A DNA stretch of 43,805 nucleotides from Thermaurantimonas aggregans (GCF_003851885.1 NZ_BHZE01000023.1:1-43805), one strand, 5' to 3'; shown: positions 24,419 to 34,444, counted from the first letter of the stretch. Made by a program: numbers and translations. Notes: a model not told the origin generated them from the letters alone.

Positions 24419-25338
24419 TGGAAGAAAACACCTCACATACCACAGGTTCATCTTCACCTACTATAACGCTCAAAATACTTGCTCTCTTAAGTCATGTGCG
24501 CTGGCAAAACATTTTAGTGCTCGCCCTATCGCAATATCTGGCAGTCTTCTTTGTATTAAACGATCCCAAAGATTGGAACAAGGTATTGACCGATTGGGTG
24601 ATGCACATCATTATACTGTGTGGTATGTTAGCGGTTGCTGGTGGGTATTTGATTAATAATTTTTATGACCGCGAAAAGGATCTGATTAATAGGCCGCATC
24701 GCACGCTGCTTGAGGCCTATGTAAACAACGATTTAATCGTAAGGCTGTATATTCTGATCAATTTTTTAGCCCTTGTATTATCACTACTTGTTTCGTTACG
24801 GGCCTTTTTTTATTATGTCGTTTTTATCGTTTTGCTTTGGTTTTATTCACATAAAGTCAAAAAAAAACCGTTGGCCGGAAATCTCTTGGCAAGTTCCCTG
24901 GCGATCTATCCATTTTTCTCGGTTTTTATATATTATAAGTTGCACAATTGGAATGTATTGTTCTACACTTTGCTTATCTGGATGCTGCTTTACACTCGTG
25001 AACTGATCAAAGACCTTGAGTCACATCGCGGAGACCTGATAGCCGGCTATCACACTTTACCAGTTTTAGTCGGAAAACTGAACGCGCAGATTTTTTTGCG
25101 GTGGATTTTATTGGCCGATGTAGTTTTTTTTCTCCTTTTTTCTGTTCATGTTTTTGGTCGATTGAACGTGTTGATTTATTACACTTTAGCTGTAGCAGGT
25201 GTGATATTTGGTATGTTTATTCTCAGTTTAAAGGAAAACATCAACATGTACATCGCACTTTGGCACCAGATTTTTCGAATCATAGTGTTTATAGGAGTAT
25301 TTTTTTTAGCACTGGAGCCCAACTGGCACTTGGTATAA
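24418..25338 (+). CDS. UbiA-family prenyltransferase (geranylgeranylglycerol-phosphate synthase-like)
   Basis: A 306-residue polytopic enzyme with about eight or nine hydrophobic helices. The two Mg-prenyl-diphosphate motifs are NNFYDREKD (about 81-89) and DLESHRGD (about 199-206). UbiA enzymes join a prenyl chain to an acceptor in the membrane. The Bacteroidota branch is often annotated as geranylgeranylglycerol-phosphate geranylgeranyltransferase; the acceptor is not readable from sequence. The ATG at 24418 overlaps the kinase stop (TGATG) and is preferred to the GTG at 24415. The position after two mevalonate genes fits an isoprenoid role. An A9 run lies at 24859-24867. Confidence 0.85.
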   Translation: MEENTSHTTGSSSPTITLKILALLSHVRWQNILVLALSQYLAVFFVLNDPKDWNKVLTDWVMHIIILCGMLAVAGGYLINNFYDREKDLINRPHRTLLEAYVNNDLIVRLYILINFLALVLSLLVSLRAFFYYVVFIVLLWFYSHKVKKKPLAGNLLASSLAIYPFFSVFIYYKLHNWNVLFYTLLIWMLLYTRELIKDLESHRGDLIAGYHTLPVLVGKLNAQIFLRWILLADVVFFLLFSVHVFGRLNVLIYYTLAVAGVIFGMFILSLKENINMYIALWHQIFRIIVFIGVFFLALEPNWHLV

Positions 25339-25369
25339 AAACTTAACATTCGCGAAATCGTGTAGAAAA

Positions 25370-25377
25370 TATCTTCG
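25370..25377 (+). promoter_or_regulatory. Possible -7 box for the PiT-like gene
   Basis: TATCTTCG differs from TAnnTTTG at one position and ends 23 nt before the ATG at 25401, the same spacing as other boxes in this window. Confidence 0.3.
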
Positions 25378-25400
25378 CAGCCCGATCTAAATTGTATTTT

Positions 25401-26594
25401 ATGCCTTCCGGCAAATCTTCCAAATCCAAAAAAAATACATCTTCAAAAAATCAATCCCTTGCCTTCGACTTATTGAGTTTAGATTTCAGTTCGGTATTAA
25501 TAGGTCGCAGATATAGAGTTTTACGTCTCTTTCTTTGGAAGGAACGCCAATTTTTACAATCGATCATCATTTTTTTTATCATAGCCGGCATTTTTTATCC
25601 TTACCCAAAGGTGGCTATGTGGCTGGGTTTTGCGTTTGCGGGCTACAGTGCTATAGCCAATGATTCCATTCAGACCATAGGAACCTTTTTGTCGTCGAAT
25701 GCTGATAAAAAGTGGTGGGTACTTTGGCTTTTTATAGGCGGTATTTTTTTGGTTACGATGACTACAGGGTGGATAATCTATGATGGCGATGTATCTTTTC
25801 AACGATTGCAATCCAAAGGATTTGAAAAGGTCCCGGAATCTTTTACCTTTTTACAATTAGCCGCCCCGCTTGTCCTACTCATTCTCACACGATTGAGGAT
25901 GCCTGTATCAACTACTTTTTTGCTGCTCAGTACATTTTCGGCTACGAGTTCAGGCATTATGAGCGTCTTGCAAAAAAGCCTTTTCGGGTATGTGATTGCT
26001 TTTGTGGTATCTTTAAGCGTTTGGTTTGTTTTTGCCAAAGGGATAAACAACCTAAACAAAGGAAAAGCACACCCCATTTGGACAGCTTTACAGTGGTTTA
26101 CCTCTGGCGTGCTTTGGTCAGTATGGCTGATGCAAGATGCAGCTAACATTGCTGTGTTTTTGCCTCGCAGTCTTTCTATATACGAATTTTTAGCATTTGT
26201 AAGCTATGTATTCTTCGGCATCGGCTTACTGCTTTATTTCAGAGGAGGGAAAATACAGAATATTATTAACGAGAAATCAGCCGTAAAAGACGTTCGCGGA
26301 GCTACGATCATTGATTTTATTTACGCGATGATCCTTTTGTTTTTCCAGAACTTGAGCAATATCCCCATGAGTACTACATGGGTCTTTCTTGGATTGTTGG
26401 CCGGTCGGGAGATTTCAATGAATTTATCACCCCTTTACACAACGATCAAGCAGAAAAAACTGCCGATAGTATTTAAGCTCGTGTGGCGCGATGCACTTTT
26501 TGCTTTATTAGGTCTATTGATCTCTGTTGCTATGGCTGTAGCTGTGAATCCTTCGATTCAGAAGGAAATCATGAACTTTTTTAACGGCCTTTAA
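25401..26594 (+). CDS. PiT-superfamily phosphate transporter-like membrane protein
   Basis: A 397-residue membrane protein with about ten hydrophobic helices after a Ser/Lys-rich N-terminal tail. Two half-repeats carry PiT-like signatures: SAIANDSIQTIGTF near residue 80-93 and MQDAANIAVFLPR near 244-256, each followed later by a short MPVSTT or IPMSTTW stretch. In PiT carriers these positions bind phosphate and the coupling ion. The match is divergent, as the classical GANDVAN wording is absent, so another anion is possible. The TTG nine bases upstream is rejected in favour of ATG 25401. It follows the UbiA gene by 62 nt. Confidence 0.65.
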   Translation: MPSGKSSKSKKNTSSKNQSLAFDLLSLDFSSVLIGRRYRVLRLFLWKERQFLQSIIIFFIIAGIFYPYPKVAMWLGFAFAGYSAIANDSIQTIGTFLSSNADKKWWVLWLFIGGIFLVTMTTGWIIYDGDVSFQRLQSKGFEKVPESFTFLQLAAPLVLLILTRLRMPVSTTFLLLSTFSATSSGIMSVLQKSLFGYVIAFVVSLSVWFVFAKGINNLNKGKAHPIWTALQWFTSGVLWSVWLMQDAANIAVFLPRSLSIYEFLAFVSYVFFGIGLLLYFRGGKIQNIINEKSAVKDVRGATIIDFIYAMILLFFQNLSNIPMSTTWVFLGLLAGREISMNLSPLYTTIKQKKLPIVFKLVWRDALFALLGLLISVAMAVAVNPSIQKEIMNFFNGL

Positions 26595-26743
26595 AAGTTA
26601 AAGGACGCTTAAAAATTCTTGCTCAAAAACATTTTTTACTCAAGTAAAACCCGCGAAGTACCTAAATAAGGCTTAAATCAATCGGTGAAAAACCGCCGGG
26701 AAAAAAAAGCATAATTACTTATTTGTCAGGAAAAAAAAATATG

Positions 26744-26751
26744 TACATTTG
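26744..26751 (+). promoter_or_regulatory. Promoter of the ribosomal protein cluster
   Basis: TACATTTG is an exact -7 match, and a TTTG at 26722-26725 lies 18 nt upstream as a plausible -33 element, the only complete pair in this window. Transcription would begin near 26758, leaving a 55-nt A+T-rich leader before rpsL. No riboswitch or ribosomal-protein binding structure is obvious in the leader. Confidence 0.7.
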
Positions 26752-26812
26752 CAGCCCCAATTAACGGGGGTATATTTTATTGTAAAACAAGAAATTTATT
26801 TTTTGCAATCAT

Positions 26813-27232
26813 ATGCCAACCATTCAACAACTGGTTAGAAAAGGAAGAACCAAGATTAAAAAGAAGAGCAAGTCAATAGCACTTACGGCTTGCCCTCAAA
26901 GAAGAGGGGTATGTACACGTGTGTATACCACTACCCCGAAGAAACCGAACTCAGCCATGCGTAAGGTGGCCCGTGTAAGGCTAACCAATGGCAATGAAGT
27001 AAACGCCTATATACCAGGCGAGGGCCACAACTTGCAGGAGCACTCTATCGTACTTGTAAGAGGCGGCCGTGTGAAGGACTTGCCCGGTGTAAGATATCAC
27101 ATTGTGCGCGGAGCACTTGATACAGCCGGTGTAGAAGGTCGTCGTCAGAGAAGAAGTAAGTATGGCGCCAAGCGTCCGAAAAAGGGTGCAGCTGCAGCAG
27201 CCCCAGCAGCTAAAGGTAAAGGTAAAAAGTAA
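26813..27232 (+). CDS. rpsL: 30S ribosomal protein S12
   Basis: 139 residues. S12 lies at the decoding centre and controls accuracy. [18 protein letters not shown] and [10 protein letters not shown] are the conserved loops; the lysine in PKKPNS that mutates to streptomycin resistance is wild type. The C-terminus is extended past the usual SKYG.KRPK end by an Ala/Lys tail of about 16 residues. It is the first gene of the cluster, with its own promoter at 26744. No Shine-Dalgarno sequence is seen. Confidence 0.98.
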   Translation: MPTIQQLVRKGRTKIKKKSKSIALTACPQRRGVCTRVYTTTPKKPNSAMRKVARVRLTNGNEVNAYIPGEGHNLQEHSIVLVRGGRVKDLPGVRYHIVRGALDTAGVEGRRQRRSKYGAKRPKKGAAAAAPAAKGKGKK

Positions 27233-27249
27233 TTCATAGCTGAATACAA

Positions 27250-27720
27250 ATGAGAAAAGGTAGAGCTAAAAAAAGAATTTTATTGCCAGACCCCGTGTAT
27301 GGCGATCAGCTCGTTACAAGGTTTGTGAATAACCTAATGTACGAAGGCAAAAAGGAAAAGGCCTTTAAGATTTTTTATGAAGCTATACAAATAGTGGAGC
27401 GCAAGTCTGAAAAGCCTAATGGACTTGAAGTTTGGAAGCAAGCTCTTACAAACGTAATGCCTCACGTAGAGGTAAGAAGCCGTCGGGTAGGTGGTGCTAA
27501 CTTTCAGATTCCGGTGCCAATCCGTCCCGACAGAAAAGTTTCATTGGCTATCAAGTGGCTCATTCAATTCAGCAGAAAGAGAAATGAAAAAACCATGTCT
27601 CTCCGCCTGGCCAATGAGATCCTCGCTGCAGCTAAAGAAGAAGGAGCTGCTGTAAAGAAAAGAATTGACACACATAAAATGGCTGAAGCTAACAAGGCAT
27701 TTGCTCACTTCAAAGTTTAA
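27250..27720 (+). CDS. rpsG: 30S ribosomal protein S7
   Basis: 156 residues, the normal length. S7 nucleates folding of the 30S head and contacts E-site tRNA. It begins MRKGRAKKRILLPDPVYGD and contains VEVRSRRVGGANFQIPVPI, the family signature. It follows rpsL by 17 nt and precedes fusA by 3 nt, the conserved str order. Confidence 0.98.
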   Translation: MRKGRAKKRILLPDPVYGDQLVTRFVNNLMYEGKKEKAFKIFYEAIQIVERKSEKPNGLEVWKQALTNVMPHVEVRSRRVGGANFQIPVPIRPDRKVSLAIKWLIQFSRKRNEKTMSLRLANEILAAAKEEGAAVKKRIDTHKMAEANKAFAHFKV

Positions 27721-27723
27721 AAT

Positions 27724-29853
27724 ATGGCTAGAGATCTTAATTATACTAGAAATATTGGTATCGCAGCTCACATCGATGCTGGAAAGACCACTACTACAGA
27801 GCGTATTCTGTACTACACCGGTAAGACCCACAAGATAGGTGAAGTACACGATGGAGCTGCTACCATGGACTGGATGGAGCAAGAGCAAGAAAGAGGTATT
27901 ACCATTACTTCAGCTGCTACTACCTGCCGTTGGAACTTCCCAACTGAGCAAGGCCGCAACATACCCGAGTCTAAAGAATATCACTTCAATATCATAGATA
28001 CTCCAGGCCACGTTGACTTTACTGTGGAGGTAAACCGTTCGCTTCGCGTTCTCGACGGTCTGGTATTCTTATTTTCAGCTGTTGATGGTGTAGAGCCACA
28101 GTCTGAAACCAACTGGCGCCTTGCCGATAACTACAAAGTGCCTCGCATGGGCTTTGTAAATAAAATGGACCGCCAGGGTGCAGACTTTCTCGCTGTGTGC
28201 CGTCAGGTACGTGAGATGCTTAAATCTAAGGCTGTGCCCATCGTACTGCCCATCGGAGCAGAAGAAACATTCAAGGGCATTGTTGACCTTGTAAAAATGC
28301 GCGCCATTGTATGGCACGATGAAACACAAGGTGCCACCTTCGATGTTATCCCCATCCCCGATGACATGAAGGATGAGGTTGAAAAATATAGAAACGAGCT
28401 CATCGAAGCAGTAGCTGAGGTGGACGATAGAATCATGGAGAAATTCTTTGAAGACCCTGATTCCATCACTGAAGACGAGATTAATGCTGCACTTCGTAAA
28501 GCTACTATCGAAATGCGCATCGTGCCGATGCTCTGCGGTAGTGCCTTCAAAAACAAGGGCGTGCAGTTTCTGCTAGATGCAGTATGTCTCTACCTTCCTT
28601 CACCACTCGACAAAGAAGCAATCACAGGTACCGATCCCAACACCGGACAAGAAATTAAGCGCAAACCATTACCAACCGAGCCATTCTGTGCCTTGGCTTT
28701 CAAGATTGCTACTGACCCATATGTAGGTCGTCTGGCCTTCTTCAGAGTGTATTCGGGTAAGCTGGATTCAGGCTCATATGTATTAAATTCTCGTACCGGT
28801 AATAAGGAGAGAATTTCCCGCGTGTACCAGATGCATGCCAATAAACAGAATCCAATCGACTTCATCGAAGCCGGTGATATCGGTGCAGGAGTTGGATTCA
28901 AGGACATTAAGACAGGTGATACTCTCTGCGACGAGAAACATCCAATAGTGCTCGAAAGTATGGTATTCCCCGAGCCAGTGATTGGTATCGCCGTTGAACC
29001 CAAGACAAAGGCTGATATCGATAAGCTCGGTATGGCACTTTCGAAACTTGCTGAAGAAGATCCTACTTTCCAAGTGAAAACTGATGAAGCCACCGGGCAG
29101 ACCATCATTAGTGGTATGGGTGAGCTTCACCTCGAGATTATTGTCGACCGCCTGAAGCGCGAGTTTAAAGTTGAAGTAAACGTAGGTCAGCCTCAGGTAG
29201 AGTACAAAGAAGCCCTTACAACCGCAGTTGAACATCGCGAGCTCTACAAGAAGCAAACCGGTGGTCGCGGTAAGTATGCTGATATCATCTTCCGCCTCGA
29301 ACCAGCTGAAGAAGGTAAATCAGGCCTCGAATTCATCAATGAAGTTAAAGGTGGTAACGTACCTAAAGAATACATTCCTTCCGTAGAAAAAGGCTTTAAA
29401 GAGGCTATGAAAAATGGTCCTTTAGCTGGATACGAAGTAGAAGGAATGAAAGTTACCCTGATCGATGGTTCTTACCACGCAGTGGACTCTGACTCGCTCT
29501 CCTTCGAGCTTGCAGCCAAACTTGGCTTCAAAGAAGCCGCCAAAAAGGCAAATCCAGTGATTCTCGAGCCCATCATGAAGCTTGAAGTGGTAACACCCGA
29601 AGAAAACATGGGAGACATCGTGGGCGACCTTAACCGCCGTAGAGGTCAGGTAGTTTCTATGGACGACAGAGCAGGTTCTAAGGTGATCAAAGCTTTGGTA
29701 CCCCTCTCTGAAATGTTCGGTTATGTTACCACTTTGAGAACCCTTTCTTCAGGGCGTGCAACTTCATCAATGGAATTCAGCCACTATGCTGAAACACCCA
29801 AGAACATAGCCGACGAAGTAATTGCTAAAGTAAAAGGACAGACAGTTAATTAA
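27724..29853 (+). CDS. fusA: Elongation factor G
   Basis: 709 residues. EF-G is the GTPase that moves tRNA and mRNA after each peptide bond and helps recycle ribosomes. G1 is AHIDAGKT at residues 15-22, the switch I region carries [13 protein letters not shown]3 is DTPGHVDF and G4 NKMDRQ. Domain IV begins near [12 protein letters not shown], and the C-terminus ends VIAKVKGQ. Position between rpsG and rpsJ supports the canonical copy. The tuf gene that often follows fusA in other phyla is absent; rpsJ starts 9 nt later. Confidence 0.97.
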   Translation: MARDLNYTRNIGIAAHIDAGKTTTTERILYYTGKTHKIGEVHDGAATMDWMEQEQERGITITSAATTCRWNFPTEQGRNIPESKEYHFNIIDTPGHVDFTVEVNRSLRVLDGLVFLFSAVDGVEPQSETNWRLADNYKVPRMGFVNKMDRQGADFLAVCRQVREMLKSKAVPIVLPIGAEETFKGIVDLVKMRAIVWHDETQGATFDVIPIPDDMKDEVEKYRNELIEAVAEVDDRIMEKFFEDPDSITEDEINAALRKATIEMRIVPMLCGSAFKNKGVQFLLDAVCLYLPSPLDKEAITGTDPNTGQEIKRKPLPTEPFCALAFKIATDPYVGRLAFFRVYSGKLDSGSYVLNSRTGNKERISRVYQMHANKQNPIDFIEAGDIGAGVGFKDIKTGDTLCDEKHPIVLESMVFPEPVIGIAVEPKTKADIDKLGMALSKLAEEDPTFQVKTDEATGQTIISGMGELHLEIIVDRLKREFKVEVNVGQPQVEYKEALTTAVEHRELYKKQTGGRGKYADIIFRLEPAEEGKSGLEFINEVKGGNVPKEYIPSVEKGFKEAMKNGPLAGYEVEGMKVTLIDGSYHAVDSDSLSFELAAKLGFKEAAKKANPVILEPIMKLEVVTPEENMGDIVGDLNRRRGQVVSMDDRAGSKVIKALVPLSEMFGYVTTLRTLSSGRATSSMEFSHYAETPKNIADEVIAKVKGQTVN

Positions 29854-29862
29854 ACCTCACAC

Positions 29863-30168
29863 ATGAGCCAAAGAATTCGAATTAAACTCAAAAGTTACGA
29901 TCACAACCTCGTAGATAAATCAGCCGAGAAGATCGTAAAAACCGTGAAGAGTACTGGCGCTGTGGTTAACGGGCCCATTCCGTTACCTACCGATAAGCGC
30001 ATCTACACAGTACTCCGCTCACCACACGTAAATAAAAAGAGTAGAGAGCAATTTGAGCTTAGTTCTTTCAAAAGACTGCTCGACATCTACAGCTCATCTG
30101 CCAAAACCATTGATGCCCTTATGAAGCTCGAGCTTCCAAGTGGAGTAGAAGTAGAAATTAAAGTGTAA
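29863..30168 (+). CDS. rpsJ: 30S ribosomal protein S10
   Basis: 101 residues. S10 is part of the 30S head and in many bacteria also pairs with NusB in antitermination. [15 protein letters not shown] at the start and [29 protein letters not shown] (quoted only as a landmark: GPIPLPT and [14 protein letters not shown]) are family-specific. It opens the S10 part of the cluster, 9 nt after fusA, without a separate promoter box in between. Confidence 0.97.
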   Translation: MSQRIRIKLKSYDHNLVDKSAEKIVKTVKSTGAVVNGPIPLPTDKRIYTVLRSPHVNKKSREQFELSSFKRLLDIYSSSAKTIDALMKLELPSGVEVEIKV

Positions 30169-30183
30169 ATACCTCAATACATC

Positions 30184-30801
30184 ATGCCCGGTTTAATAGG
30201 ACGTAAAATAGGAATGACTAGCATTTTCAGTGCCGACGGAAAAATGATTCCTTGCACTGTGATAGAAGCTGGTCCTTGTGTGGTAACACAAGTAAAAACA
30301 AAGGACGTTGATGGATATGAGGCTGTTCAGCTCGCCTTCGGCGAAAGAAAGCCAAAAAATACCCCTCAACCTCTCCTCGGACACTTTGAAAAAGCCAAAA
30401 CTACCCCAAAACAAAAATTGGCTGAATTCGATGTAAATGGTACTACCTATGAACTTGGCCAGATCGTAAATGTCGAAATCTTCAAAGAGGGAGACATAGT
30501 AGATGTGGCCGGTATTTCAAAAGGTAAAGGTTTTCAGGGCGTAGTCAAGCGCCACGGATTTGGTGGGGTAGGAGAGAGCACTCACGGTCAGCACAACAGA
30601 GCACGTCACCCAGGTTCAATTGGTCCTGGTTCTTATCCGGGTCACGTGGTGAAAGGTTTGCGCATGGCCGGAAGAACAGGAGGCAAGCGCGTTACAGTAA
30701 AGAACCTGAAAGTAGTAAAAGTAGATGTAGAAAAAAATCTACTGCTTGTAAAAGGCGCTGTACCAGGTCATAAAAACTCATTTTTAATTATTGAGAAGTA
30801 A
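30184..30801 (+). CDS. rplC: 50S ribosomal protein L3
   Basis: 205 residues. L3 reaches from the surface to the peptidyl transferase centre. [15 protein letters not shown] at the start and the extended loop with [14 protein letters not shown] and [15 protein letters not shown] identify it. The glutamine in the [14 protein letters not shown] segment is the usual methylation site region in other bacteria. Its stop codon overlaps the rplD start by one base. Confidence 0.97.
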   Translation: MPGLIGRKIGMTSIFSADGKMIPCTVIEAGPCVVTQVKTKDVDGYEAVQLAFGERKPKNTPQPLLGHFEKAKTTPKQKLAEFDVNGTTYELGQIVNVEIFKEGDIVDVAGISKGKGFQGVVKRHGFGGVGESTHGQHNRARHPGSIGPGSYPGHVVKGLRMAGRTGGKRVTVKNLKVVKVDVEKNLLLVKGAVPGHKNSFLIIEK

Positions 30802-31430
30802 TGGAACTATCAGTATATACCATAGAGGGAAAAGATACAGGCCGCAAGGTAACTCTTGATGAGCGCGTCTTTGGAATTCAGCCTCATACACAATCAGTAT
30901 ATCTCGATATCAAAAGATATCTGGCTCATCAGCGGCAAGGTACTCATAAGACTAAAGAACGTGCCGAGGTAGCTCGCACCACCAAAAAGCACCACCGTCA
31001 AAAGGGAACTGGAGGTGCTCGCCACGGATCTTTGAAAAGCCCCATCCACAGAGGGGGTGGTACCGTGTTTGGTCCAAGACCCCACGACTATGTAGTTCGT
31101 CTCAACATAAAAACCATTCGTCTGGCTCGTCGCTCTGCTCTTTCAGCGAAAGCTGCCGAAAACGCGATCACAGTGGTTGAGGATTTTACCCTCGAAAAGC
31201 CAAAAACAAAAGATTTTCTTAATATTTTAAAAAACTTGCAATTGGCTGATAAAAAATCACTTGTGATCATCGGGGATAAAGATAACAACGTATATTTGTC
31301 GTCCCGAAATTTAGAGCAATCAAAAGTTGTAATTGCCTCTGAATTAAACACTTATCAGATTATGAATGCTCAAAATCTCCTCATATCTGAGAGTGCTTTG
31401 GGAAAAATTCAGGACACATTAACCAAGTAA
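30801..31430 (+). CDS. rplD: 50S ribosomal protein L4
   Basis: 209 residues. L4 lines the exit tunnel. The tunnel loop KGTGGARHGSLKSPIHRGGG (residues about 71-90) and GPRPHDY are conserved. Start overlaps rplC (TAATG), giving translational coupling. In E. coli L4 represses its own operon through a leader; no such leader is visible here, since the gene lies inside the long transcript. Confidence 0.96.
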   Translation: MELSVYTIEGKDTGRKVTLDERVFGIQPHTQSVYLDIKRYLAHQRQGTHKTKERAEVARTTKKHHRQKGTGGARHGSLKSPIHRGGGTVFGPRPHDYVVRLNIKTIRLARRSALSAKAAENAITVVEDFTLEKPKTKDFLNILKNLQLADKKSLVIIGDKDNNVYLSSRNLEQSKVVIASELNTYQIMNAQNLLISESALGKIQDTLTK

Positions 31431-31433
31431 GTC

Positions 31434-31724
31434 ATGAGCATCTTAATAAAACCAATTATCACCGAAAAGGCAAATCGCCTCTCTGAGAAGAAAGGTGTGT
31501 ATTGTTTTCGTGTGCAGACAGACGCCAATAAAATTCAGATAAAAAAGGCTATTGAAGAGGCTTATGGAGTTAATGTGGAAAGCGTAAATACTGCTATCAT
31601 GCCGGCAAAAAGGGTGGTTAAATACACGAAAGCTGGAATGATACAGGGTAGAAAGCCAAAATTCAAGAAGGCCTATGTCAAGGTAAGAAGTGGTGAAGTA
31701 ATTAACATATACGAAAACATTTAA
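31434..31724 (+). CDS. rplW: 50S ribosomal protein L23
   Basis: 96 residues. L23 sits at the tunnel exit, where trigger factor and SRP dock. [19 protein letters not shown] at the start and a basic [12 protein letters not shown] near the end are typical. Separated by 3 nt from rplD and 2 nt from rplB. Confidence 0.95.
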   Translation: MSILIKPIITEKANRLSEKKGVYCFRVQTDANKIQIKKAIEEAYGVNVESVNTAIMPAKRVVKYTKAGMIQGRKPKFKKAYVKVRSGEVINIYENI

Positions 31725-31726
31725 CG

Positions 31727-32551
31727 ATGGGTCTTAGAAAATTAAAGCCGGTCACTCCGGGTACGCGGTTTAGAGTAATCAATGGATTTGATGCAATCAC
31801 AACATCAACTCCCGAGAAATCGCTGCTCGTTCCAAAAAAGAAAACCGGCGGTCGCAATAATACTGGCAAGATGACCATGCGCTATCACGGCGGTGGTCAT
31901 AAGAGAATGTACCGCGTCATCGATTTTAAAAGAGATAAGGAGGGCATTCCTGCAAAAGTTGCAACAATCGAGTACGATCCAAACCGAAGTGCTTTTATTG
32001 CGCTCTTACATTATGTGGATGGCGAAAAGCGGTACATCATAGCCCCTAATGGTCTTACAGTAGGTATGACTGTAATGAGCGGCAAGAGTGCTACGCCTGA
32101 TTTAGGCAATGCGCTCTATCTTTCTGATATACCCCTCGGTACAATCATCAGCTGTATAGAACTAAAGCCCGGACAGGGTGCAAAGATTGTTCGATCAGCC
32201 GGCTCTTTCGCTCAACTCCTGGCTCGCGATGGCAAATACGCAGTTGTAAAATTGCCAAGCGGTGAAACCCGTCAGATCCTCGTGACTTGCAAGGCTATGA
32301 TCGGATCTGTTTCAAACAGTGATCACTCACTGGTAGTTAGTGGTAAGGCTGGGAGAAGTCGCTGGCTCGGTCGTAGACCTCGCACACGTGGTGTAGCCAT
32401 GAACCCGGTAGATCACCCCATGGGTGGTGGTGAAGGTCGCGCTTCTGGTGGTCATCCAAGATCAAGGAAAGGTATTCCTGCCAAAGGATACAAGACCAGA
32501 AACAGAAAGAAGTACTCCAATTCACTGATCATAGAACGTCGTAAAAAATAA
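31727..32551 (+). CDS. rplB: 50S ribosomal protein L2
   Basis: 274 residues, standard length. L2 is needed for subunit association and peptidyl transfer. [20 protein letters not shown] near 36-55 and the C-terminal [17 protein letters not shown], which holds the conserved histidine near the catalytic centre, confirm it. The tail [17 protein letters not shown] is basic. It starts 2 nt after rplW. Confidence 0.98.
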   Translation: MGLRKLKPVTPGTRFRVINGFDAITTSTPEKSLLVPKKKTGGRNNTGKMTMRYHGGGHKRMYRVIDFKRDKEGIPAKVATIEYDPNRSAFIALLHYVDGEKRYIIAPNGLTVGMTVMSGKSATPDLGNALYLSDIPLGTIISCIELKPGQGAKIVRSAGSFAQLLARDGKYAVVKLPSGETRQILVTCKAMIGSVSNSDHSLVVSGKAGRSRWLGRRPRTRGVAMNPVDHPMGGGEGRASGGHPRSRKGIPAKGYKTRNRKKYSNSLIIERRKK

Positions 32552-32556
32552 GCTAA

Positions 32557-32838
32557 ATGGCTCGTTCACTTAAAAAAGGACCTTATATCCACTACAAGCT
32601 CGAAAAGCGGATTCAGGAGAACATAGCTTCCGGCAAGAAGACTGTAATCAAAACCTGGTCAAGAGCCTCTATGATTTCACCTGATTTTATCGGTCAGACC
32701 ATAGCTGTTCACAATGGTAAAGCTTTCATACCAGTGTATATTACCGACAATATGGTAGGCCACAAATTAGGCGAGTTTGCTCCGACGAGAACTTTCAGAG
32801 GCCATGCCGGAAATAGAAAAGATAAAGGTAAGAAATAA
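32557..32838 (+). CDS. rpsS: 30S ribosomal protein S19
   Basis: 93 residues. S19 binds 16S rRNA in the head together with S13. [15 protein letters not shown] at the start, [16 protein letters not shown] in the middle and [14 protein letters not shown] near the end are diagnostic. It lies 5 nt after rplB and 11 nt before rplV. Confidence 0.97.
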   Translation: MARSLKKGPYIHYKLEKRIQENIASGKKTVIKTWSRASMISPDFIGQTIAVHNGKAFIPVYITDNMVGHKLGEFAPTRTFRGHAGNRKDKGKK

Positions 32839-32849
32839 GATATTACATC

Positions 32850-33260
32850 ATGGGAGTAAGAAAAAGACAAAGTGCTGAGGCAAGAAAGCAGGCAAAAGCC
32901 CCGAAGGCTACTGCTACTCTGAGAAACTGTCCGACCTCACCCCGTAAGATGCGCCTTGTGGCCGACATCATTCGCGGACAGAGAGTTGAAAAAGCACTTT
33001 TTATCCTCAGAAATACCGGCAAACATGCTGCTCGTGATCTAGAAAAAGCCCTTTTAAACGCTATCAATTCATGGCAGCAAAAGAACGAGGGTGCCAACGT
33101 AGATGAGGCCGGATTGTATGTAAGCAAAATAATGGTTGGCTGTGGTCCAACTCTAAAGCGTATTCAGCCGGCTCCTCAGGGTCGTGCACACCGCATCAGA
33201 AAGCGCTCAAACCATGTTTTCATCGAATTAGGAACCCTCTCAACCCCTTCAAACGCATAA
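32850..33260 (+). CDS. rplV: 50S ribosomal protein L22
   Basis: 136 residues, longer than the 110 of E. coli because of an N-terminal basic extension (about 20 residues, ending near KAPKATATLRNCPTSPRK). L22 lines the exit tunnel with L4; the beta-hairpin GPTLKRIQPAPQGRAHRI is conserved. It starts 11 nt after rpsS and ends 3 nt before rpsC. Confidence 0.96.
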   Translation: MGVRKRQSAEARKQAKAPKATATLRNCPTSPRKMRLVADIIRGQRVEKALFILRNTGKHAARDLEKALLNAINSWQQKNEGANVDEAGLYVSKIMVGCGPTLKRIQPAPQGRAHRIRKRSNHVFIELGTLSTPSNA

Positions 33261-33263
33261 CAA

Positions 33264-33998
33264 ATGGGTCAGAAAACAAATCCAATAGGTAATAGATTAG
33301 GTTACATCAGAGGCTGGGAATCAGCCTGGTATGGCGGCCGTAACTATGGAGATAAAATTGCTGAAGATTATCAAATACGCAAGTATCTATACGCACGCCT
33401 CAGCAGAGCAAACATCTCTAGAATAGTTATTGAGCGCACTTTAAAGCTCATCACTGTAACCATCACTACCGCTAAACCTGGCGTAATCATCGGCAAAAGC
33501 GGTCAGGAAGTAGAAAAACTGCGCGAAGAGCTCAAAAAGCTTACTGATAAGGAGGTTCAAATCAACATTTTCGAAATTAAAAGACCTGAGCTCGATGCTA
33601 AACTTGTAGCCGACAGCATTGCACGCCAGATTGAAGGTAGAGTTAGCTATAAGAGAGCTGTAAAGATGGCAATCGCCTCTACCATACGTATGGGTGCCGA
33701 AGGCATAAAGGTGCAGATCAGCGGCAGACTGAATGGCGCTGAGATGGCCCGAAGCGAGATTTATAAAGATGGTCGTATTCCCCTTCACACCTTTAGAGCT
33801 GACATTGATTATGCCCTTGGTGAAGCTCTTACCACCTATGGCCTTATTGGCATTAAAGTGTGGATCATGAAGGGTGAGGTATATGGCAAAAGAGACTTGT
33901 CTAATTTCTTAGGTGTTACTTCTAAGAAAACAAAAGGAAACGACAAGCCTGCCCTGCCATCCAAGCCAGCTAAAGGTAAGAGAAAGTCGAAAGTTTAA
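33264..33998 (+). CDS. rpsC: 30S ribosomal protein S3
   Basis: 244 residues. S3 helps form the mRNA entry tunnel and unwinds structured m[21 protein letters not shown] at the start, the KH motif [13 protein letters not shown] (about 74-86) and the C-terminal [12 protein letters not shown] are conserved. After residue about 218 a Lys/Pro-rich tail of 25 residues follows, as on several proteins of this cluster. Confidence 0.97.
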   Translation: MGQKTNPIGNRLGYIRGWESAWYGGRNYGDKIAEDYQIRKYLYARLSRANISRIVIERTLKLITVTITTAKPGVIIGKSGQEVEKLREELKKLTDKEVQINIFEIKRPELDAKLVADSIARQIEGRVSYKRAVKMAIASTIRMGAEGIKVQISGRLNGAEMARSEIYKDGRIPLHTFRADIDYALGEALTTYGLIGIKVWIMKGEVYGKRDLSNFLGVTSKKTKGNDKPALPSKPAKGKRKSKV

Positions 33999-34009
33999 AA
34001 TATTGTGCG

Positions 34010-34438
34010 ATGTTACAACCTAAAAAGACTAAATATAGAAAGCAGTTTAAGGGCAGAATGAAAGGTGCCTCACAAAGAGGTGCCACAATCGCCTTTGGAA
34101 GCTACGGCATCAAATCACTGGAAGCTTCATGGATTACTGCTCGACAGATAGAGGCTGCCCGTATCGCTGCCACTCGTTACATGAAGAGAGAAGGTCAGCT
34201 CTGGATTCGCATATTTCCCGACAAACCCATTACCAAAAAGCCCCTTGAAGTTCGTATGGGTAAAGGTAAAGGTAATGTGGAATACTGGGCTGCTGTAGTT
34301 AAGCCAGGCCGAATCATGTTTGAAATCGATGGCGTTCCTTACGAAGTTGCTAAAGAAGCTCTTCGTTTAGCAGCTCAAAAGCTGCCGGTTAAGACCTCTT
34401 TTGTAGTGCGCAGAGATTTACAACTTCAACAATTGTAA
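34010..34438 (+). CDS. rplP: 50S ribosomal protein L16
   Basis: 142 residues. L16 contacts A-site tRNA in the large subunit. [16 protein letters not shown] at the start, [18 protein letters not shown] and [17 protein letters not shown] match the family closely. It follows rpsC by 11 nt and is followed by rpmC after 6 nt. Confidence 0.97.
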   Translation: MLQPKKTKYRKQFKGRMKGASQRGATIAFGSYGIKSLEASWITARQIEAARIAATRYMKREGQLWIRIFPDKPITKKPLEVRMGKGKGNVEYWAAVVKPGRIMFEIDGVPYEVAKEALRLAAQKLPVKTSFVVRRDLQLQQL

Positions 34439-34444
34439 GATCGT

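Noticed and set aside
26683-26695. Inverted repeat CGGTGAAAAACCG before the ribosomal cluster, considered as a terminator
   Set aside because: The stem is only four pairs and is followed by CCGGG and As, not Ts.
27724-29853. Possibility that this is a second, specialised EF-G copy
   Set aside because: It has full motifs and lies between rpsG and rpsJ, which is the place of the canonical gene.
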